Assembly: GCA_902475375.1 (NCBI GenBank)
Contig: CABRZC010000065.1
Coordinates: forward strand, 1 to 11,075
Reading direction: 5' to 3'
Length of the DNA stretch: 11,075 nucleotides
Source of the DNA: an uncultured Collinsella sp.
GTDB lineage: Bacteria > Actinomycetota > Coriobacteriia > Coriobacteriales > Coriobacteriaceae
Part shown: piece by piece, positions 7,103 through 11,075 of the stretch
Numbering within the stretch: position 1 is the stretch's first letter
Layout of the letters: each line of letters starts with the position of its first letter
The notes under the pieces: generated by a model
Told to the model about the DNA's origin: nothing
Database searches by the model: none
What the model saw: only the letters and a program-made list of their open reading frames with translations
Position numbers and translations under genes: made by a program

Positions 7103-9815
7103 ACTCGGTACGGGCAACCTGGTCGATGCGGTAACCCTCGATCTGGTCGCCGGGCTTGATGTCCTGGAAGTTCTCCAGGCCAATGCCACCCTCGGAACCG
7201 CTCTTGAGGCTCTTGGCCTCGTCCTTGTAGTGGCGCATCGAGGCGATCTTGCCGTTGAAGACCACGATGCCGTCACGCACCAGGCGAACGGAATCGGTCG
7301 CGGCGATCTCGCCCTCCTCCACGCGGACACCAGCGGCGATACCGACTTTGGGCACCTTGAAGGTGTCCAGGACGGTCGCGGTACCCGTGGAGACCTCGAC
7401 CTCGGTGGGTTTGAGCATGCCGATGCGGGCAGCGTCGAGCTCCTCGAGGCACTTGTAGATGACGTCGTAGCAACGGATCTCGACGCCCTCGCGCTCGGCA
7501 GCGGAGCGGGCCTTGCCGTCGGGGCGCACGCCAAAGCCGATGATGATGGCGTTGGAGGCGTCGGCCAGGACGACGTCGGTCTCGTTGATGGCACCGACGG
7601 CGGAGTGGATCGTGTTGATGCGGACCTCGGACTGATCCATCTTGTCGAGCGAGTCCTGAAGAGCCTCGATGGAACCCTGGACGTCGGCCTTGATGATCAG
7701 GTTGAGCTCCTTGACCTCGGCGTCGGCGATGGTCTCGAAGAGGTTCTCGAGCGTGACGTGCTTCACGCGGCTCTGCTCCTCGATACGGGCCTTGAGCGAA
7801 CGCTCATCGGCCAGGGCGCGAGCCTCGCGCTCGTCCTCGAACACGCGGAACTCGTCGCCGGCGTTGGGCACGGACTGCAGGCCCAAGATCTCGACGGCGT
7901 CGGAGGGGCCGGCCTCGGTGACGGCGTTGCCCTTGGGATCGAGCATGGCACGGACGCGGCCGTAGGTAAGGCCGGCGACCAGCGTATCGCCCACGTGCAG
8001 GGTACCGCGGGTCACGAGAACCGTGGCAACCGAACCGCGGCCCTTGTCGAGCTTAGCCTCGAGGACGTTACCGGAGGCAAAGGTGTCCGGGTTGGCCTTG
8101 AGCTCGAGCACGTCGGCCTGGAGCAGCACGGTCTCGAGCAGGTCATCGATACCGATCTTCTGCTTGGCCGAGATGTTGACGAACATGTTCTGTCCGCCCC
8201 ACTCCTCGGGGATGATGCCGTACTCGGTGAGCTCCTGGCGCACGCGGTCGGGGTTGGCGCCCGGCTTATCGATCTTGTTGACGGCGACGACAATGGGTAC
8301 GCCGGCGGCCTTGGCGTGGTTGATCGACTCGATGGTCTGGGGCATGACGCCGTCATCGGCGGCGACGATCAGGATGACGATGTCGGTCACCTTGGCACCG
8401 CGGGCACGCATGGCCGTAAAGGTCGCGTGACCAGGGGTATCGATGAAGGTGATCTTGCGGTCGTTGATCATGACCTGCGAAGCGCCGATTGCCTGCGTAA
8501 TGCCGCCCGCCTCGCCGGCAGCAACGCCGGTGTGACGAATGGCGTCGAGCAGCGACGTCTTGCCGTGGTCGACGTGGCCCATGACGGTGACGACCGGGGC
8601 ACGCGGCTTAAGGTCGGCGGGATCGTCGTAGAACGAGAAGGTGTTCTCCTCCTCGGGGGTGATGATCTTGATCTGACGGCCCAGGTCGTCGGCAACGAGC
8701 TCGACGAGGTCGTCGGACATGGACTGCGTCATCGTGAGCGGCGTGCCCAGCAGGAACAGGCGCTTGATGATGTCGTTGGCCGGAACGTCAAGCGCCTCGG
8801 CGAGCTCCTGGACGGTAACGCCCTGGGAGACCTTGATAGCGTCGAGCTCCTCGGGGTTCACGCCCTGGGCCAGCGCCTCCTCAATCTTGCGCTCCTCCTG
8901 AGCCTTAGCAGCCTCGCGCTCGCGCTTCTCCTTGCGCTTCTTGCGGCGACCGGTCGACTCGCGAGAGGCCTCCTCGACGGCGGCGCGAGCCTCCTCGAGC
9001 ACCTTCTCGCGACTGTACTCCTCGGCCTCACGAGCCATGCGGCTGTAGTGGTCCTCATCGTTGCCGTGACCGCCCTTGCGCTTCTTGCCCTTACCCTGCT
9101 TATCGGGGTTGGGGAAGTCCATGCCGGCAGCGACGTTGTTGCTGGCGTTGGTGCGATGGCTATGCGGACGGCTCTCGGAGGCGTTGCGATCGGAGTTGTT
9201 GTCGGAGGCGTTGCGATCGTTGCGACGACCACCGCGACGGTCGTTGTTGCCGCCACGACGGTTGCCGCGCTCGGAGGCGCGCTCGGCCTTGGCCTTCTCC
9301 TCGGCGTCCTTCTTCTCCTTGAGCACGGTCTCCTGTGCGGCGATCTGGTCGAGCAGCGAACGGAAGCGCGAACCGGAGTCGGAAGCGGGAACGGCGCGGC
9401 GCTGGGCCTCGCGGGCAGCCTCCTCCTTCTCGCGGGCAAGGCGCTCCTGCTCGGCCTTCTTCTTGGCCTCGGCCTCGGCGCGGGCGGCCTCCTCGGCAGC
9501 CTGGGCGGCGGCGAACTGGCGGCGCTCCTCCTCGCGTGCCTTCTCGGCGGCGATGCGCTCACGCTCGGCCTCGGCAGCGCGCGCTGCCTCCTCGGCGGCG
9601 GCTGCCTCCTCCTCGGCCTGCTTGGCGGCCTCGACTTCCTTGGCGCGGGCCTCGATCACCGAGGCGAGCTGCTTGCGGACCATGGCGACGTAAGCGTCCT
9701 CCAGGGCGGAGGAAGCGGACTTAGCGGGAATCTTCATTTCGGCGAGATGACCCATCAGTTCCTTGGAGGTCATGCCGAACTCTTTGGCCAGGGTGGACAC
9801 ACGGACTTTTGCCAT
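7101..9815 (-). CDS. infB: Translation initiation factor IF-2
   Basis: IF-2 is the GTPase that delivers initiator fMet-tRNA to the 30S subunit and promotes subunit joining. At the N-terminus is an IF2_N motif (residues about 3-40, MAKVRVSTLAKEFG), followed by a long Ala/Glu/Lys/Arg-rich, probably helical region (about 50-180). An Arg/Gly/Asn-rich patch occupies 183-222, a basic Lys/Arg stretch lies near 242-310, and a second IF2_N motif is at about 332-382. The G domain has GHVDHGKT (413-420), DTPGHATF (459-466) and NKID (513-516). Domains II-IV follow; the C-terminal fMet-tRNA-binding domain ends in GDQIEGYRIDQVARTE. The length, 904 aa, is normal for high-GC Gram-positives with extended N-termini. 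The ATG at 9813-9815 has AGGTGA (9822-9827) at 6 nt. It lies 91 nt after nusA and 11 nt before rbfA. Confidence 0.97.
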   Translation of the reverse strand: MAKVRVSTLAKEFGMTSKELMGHLAEMKIPAKSASSALEDAYVAMVRKQLASVIEARAKEVEAAKQAEEEAAAAEEAARAAEAERERIAAEKAREEERRQFAAAQAAEEAARAEAEAKKKAEQERLAREKEEAAREAQRRAVPASDSGSRFRSLLDQIAAQETVLKEKKDAEEKAKAERASERGNRRGGNNDRRGGRRNDRNASDNNSDRNASESRPHSHRTNASNNVAAGMDFPNPDKQGKGKKRKGGHGNDEDHYSRMAREAEEYSREKVLEEARAAVEEASRESTGRRKKRKEKREREAAKAQEERKIEEALAQGVNPEELDAIKVSQGVTVQELAEALDVPANDIIKRLFLLGTPLTMTQSMSDDLVELVADDLGRQIKIITPEEENTFSFYDDPADLKPRAPVVTVMGHVDHGKTSLLDAIRHTGVAAGEAGGITQAIGASQVMINDRKITFIDTPGHATFTAMRARGAKVTDIVILIVAADDGVMPQTIESINHAKAAGVPIVVAVNKIDKPGANPDRVRQELTEYGIIPEEWGGQNMFVNISAKQKIGIDDLLETVLLQADVLELKANPDTFASGNVLEAKLDKGRGSVATVLVTRGTLHVGDTLVAGLTYGRVRAMLDPKGNAVTEAGPSDAVEILGLQSVPNAGDEFRVFEDEREARALADERSLKARIEEQSRVKHVTLENLFETIADAEVKELNLIIKADVQGSIEALQDSLDKMDQSEVRINTIHSAVGAINETDVVLADASNAIIIGFGVRPDGKARSAAEREGVEIRCYDVIYKCLEELDAARIGMLKPTEVEVSTGTATVLDTFKVPKVGIAAGVRVEEGEIAATDSVRLVRDGIVVFNGKIASMRHYKDEAKSLKSGSEGGIGLENFQDIKPGDQIEGYRIDQVARTE
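9175..9219 (-). repeat. 27-nt-period direct repeat inside infB
   Basis: An identical 18-mer, TCGGAGGCGTTGCGATCG on the plus strand, occurs at 9175-9192 and 9202-9219, exactly 27 nt apart. In frame it encodes two copies of DRNAS separated by DNNS in the Asn/Arg/Ser-rich linker of IF-2. The period is a multiple of three, so changes in copy number would keep the frame. It is likely a slippage product in an unconstrained linker. Confidence 0.75.
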
Positions 9816-9836
9816 ATGACTTCACCTACCCTTTCT

Positions 9837-9851
9837 GGCACCTTGGGTGCC
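9837..9851 (-). other. Short hairpin just upstream of infB
   Basis: GGCACC and GGTGCC form a perfect 6-bp stem with a 3-nt loop. It ends 10 nt before the AGGTGA ribosome binding site of infB. The minus-strand bases after it are AGAAAGGG, so it is not an intrinsic terminator. A role in infB mRNA stability or translation is possible but unproven. Confidence 0.45.
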
Positions 9852-9876
9852 TAGAGACTGAACGAGCGTGCGAGAT

Positions 9877-9897
9877 GCGCCGGGACCCGCCCGACGC
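9877..9897 (-). other. GC-rich hairpin just after nusA
   Basis: The arms GCGTCGGG and CCCGGCGC (minus strand) form an 8-bp stem with one G-U pair around a 5-nt loop, starting about 10 nt after the nusA stop. No U-run follows (next bases CATCTCG). With the hairpin at 9837-9851 it fills most of the 91-nt gap 9816-9906, which has no room for ylxR or ylxQ. It may be a processing or stability element between nusA and infB, or a chance fold in GC-rich DNA. Confidence 0.4.
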
Positions 9898-9906
9898 GAC
9901 CGCGCG

Positions 9907-11075
9907 CTAGATCAGGTCCTCCGCATCATCGAAGGCGTCGGTGTCGTGGACACCGCAGAAACGGGAGCCGGGGCGGGCCTGGTTGCGGCACTGAATGCCG
10001 TCCTCGGACACGTACTCGCAGCGACGGACGTCGTCGTCCTCCTCGTCACCGATCAGGTCGGCGGCGGGCTCCTCGTGAACGGGGACGTTCTTGAGGATGT
10101 CGGCGGCAAGGGTCTCGGACTTGATGTCGATGTGCCAGCCGGTCAGGCGAGCGGCGAGGCGGGCATTCTGGCCCTCCTTGCCGATGGCGAGCGAAAGCTG
10201 GTCGTCGGGCACGATGACGCCGGCGTAGGCCTTCTCCTCGTCGATGAGGACGCGGGTGACCTTGGCGGGCGACAGGGCGTTGGCGACGTAGACGGCCGGA
10301 TCGGCATCCCACAGGATGACGTCGACGCGCTCGCCGCGGAGCTCGCCCACGACGGCGCGAACGCGGCTGCCCTTGGGGCCGACGCAGGCGCCCACGGGAT
10401 CCAGGCGGTCGTCGAGCGAGTGGACGGCGACCTTGGAACGCTGGCCGGGCTCGCGGGCAATCGACTTAATCTGGACGGTGCCCTCATAGATCTCGGGCAC
10501 CTCCTGCTCAAACAGACGACGCATGAGCTCGGGGTGGGTGCGGGAGATGACGATCGGCGGACGGCTGTGCTCGCCGCGAACCGGCTGCAGGTTGGAGTTG
10601 GGGTCGCGGACGTCGATGATCACGGCTTTGATGTGCTGGTTGTGCAGGTAGCGCTCGCCCATCGGACGCTCGTTGCGCTCGTTCTCGTAACGGCGCTGGT
10701 CAAAATGCGGCAGCTCGGCCTCGACGCCATCGCGGATTTTGACGATCGTGAAGTCGGGCGTGGACTGCAGCACGGTACCGCTGATGAGGTCACCGATACG
10801 GCCGGAGAACTCCTCGTAGATCTGCTCGCGGGCGGAGTTGCGCACGATGGCGTTAATCTCGGCCTTGGCGTGCTGGGCGGCGATGCGGCTCGTGTTCTTG
10901 GGGGTGACGTCGATCTCCTCGAACTCGGTGAAGTTGCCTTCCTCGTCCATGGAATCGTCGATCGGCTCCAGGCGGTAGACGTAGATCTTGCCGGTGGTGC
11001 GGTCGATGGTCACCTTGGCGCCCCACTCAAGATGCAGGATCTCGGCGTAGCTCTTGGCGAGCGACTGCTCCAGGC
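9907..11075 (-). CDS. nusA: Transcription termination/antitermination factor NusA (partial)
   Basis: NusA binds RNA polymerase and nascent RNA and controls pausing, termination and antitermination. The reading frame stays open to the right edge, so the start lies beyond 11075; about 40 N-terminal residues are probably missing. A GTG at 11011-11013 is internal (VTIDRTTGKIYVY), because the preceding codons LEQSLAKSYAEILHLEWGAK are typical NusA N-terminal sequence. Of 388 visible residues, the RNA polymerase-binding N-domain covers about 1-88, S1 about 89-160, KH1 has VGPKGSRVRAVVGEL (about 231-245), and KH2 has AIGKEGQNARLAARLTGW (about 296-313). After KH2 comes an acidic linker and an unusual tail with C352, C362, C373 and H376 spaced C-x9-C-x10-C-x2-H, then an acidic end. 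There are no proteobacterial acidic repeat domains. It heads the visible part of the operon; infB follows after 91 nt. Confidence 0.95.
   Translation of the reverse strand, partial: LEQSLAKSYAEILHLEWGAKVTIDRTTGKIYVYRLEPIDDSMDEEGNFTEFEEIDVTPKNTSRIAAQHAKAEINAIVRNSAREQIYEEFSGRIGDLISGTVLQSTPDFTIVKIRDGVEAELPHFDQRRYENERNERPMGERYLHNQHIKAVIIDVRDPNSNLQPVRGEHSRPPIVISRTHPELMRRLFEQEVPEIYEGTVQIKSIAREPGQRSKVAVHSLDDRLDPVGACVGPKGSRVRAVVGELRGERVDVILWDADPAVYVANALSPAKVTRVLIDEEKAYAGVIVPDDQLSLAIGKEGQNARLAARLTGWHIDIKSETLAADILKNVPVHEEPAADLIGDEEDDDVRRCEYVSEDGIQCRNQARPGSRFCGVHDTDAFDDAEDLI

Noticed and set aside
7230..9854. 874-codon plus-strand open frame antisense to infB, rich in Leu, Gly and Val
   Set aside because: It mirrors infB codons with GC-rich third positions, giving stop-free antisense frames. 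The product is low-complexity with no recognisable domain, and infB on the other strand is unmistakable.
9907..11013. NusA starting at the GTG at 11011-11013
   Set aside because: The frame continues upstream to the window edge with 20 codons of typical NusA N-terminal sequence, so the true start is outside the window.

Overview
This window is a dense block of housekeeping information-processing genes from a high-GC Gram-positive bacterium. Protein sequence style, GC-rich third codon positions and gene order suggest an actinobacterium, probably of class Coriobacteriia (Collinsella-like). That placement is inference from memory of the families; no database was searched. All eight genes lie on the minus strand, so transcription runs from the right edge to the left edge.

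In transcription order the genes are nusA (5' end cut off by the right edge), infB, rbfA, nrnA (DHH-family oligoribonuclease/pAp phosphatase), truB, ribF, dnaG and rpoD. From infB to dnaG they are very tightly packed: an 11-nt gap, an 8-nt overlap, a 15-nt gap, a 4-nt ATGA overlap and an 8-nt overlap. This implies one operon with translational coupling. Two longer gaps break the pattern: 91 nt between nusA and infB, which holds two RNA hairpins and no ylxR/ylxQ gene, and about 110 nt between dnaG and rpoD, which holds a hairpin and a possible extended -10 promoter. The arrangement joins the nusA-infB-rbfA-truB-ribF cluster directly to the dnaG-rpoD pair of the macromolecular synthesis operon. 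Transcription elongation and initiation factors, translation initiation, 30S maturation, tRNA modification, nanoRNA turnover, flavin cofactor synthesis and replication priming therefore sit in one transcription direction.

Downstream of rpoD there is a GC-rich terminator-like hairpin (86-115). Beyond it lies the most unusual non-coding structure, a near-perfect palindrome of about 56-58 nt at 22-79. It consists of two 27-nt units in inverted orientation. Each unit is itself a 7-bp stem around a 13-nt core, and the two cores are complementary to each other. It looks like a REPIN/REP-type palindromic element. A 14-nt stretch of it recurs inside the nusA coding sequence.

No new enzyme system, mobile-element gene, CRISPR array, tRNA or rRNA was found. 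The points most worth a second look are the palindrome, a C3H zinc-finger-like tail on NusA, the missing ylxR, the joined operon layout, the rpoD start-codon correction, and lineage-specific low-complexity regions in RpoD and IF2.
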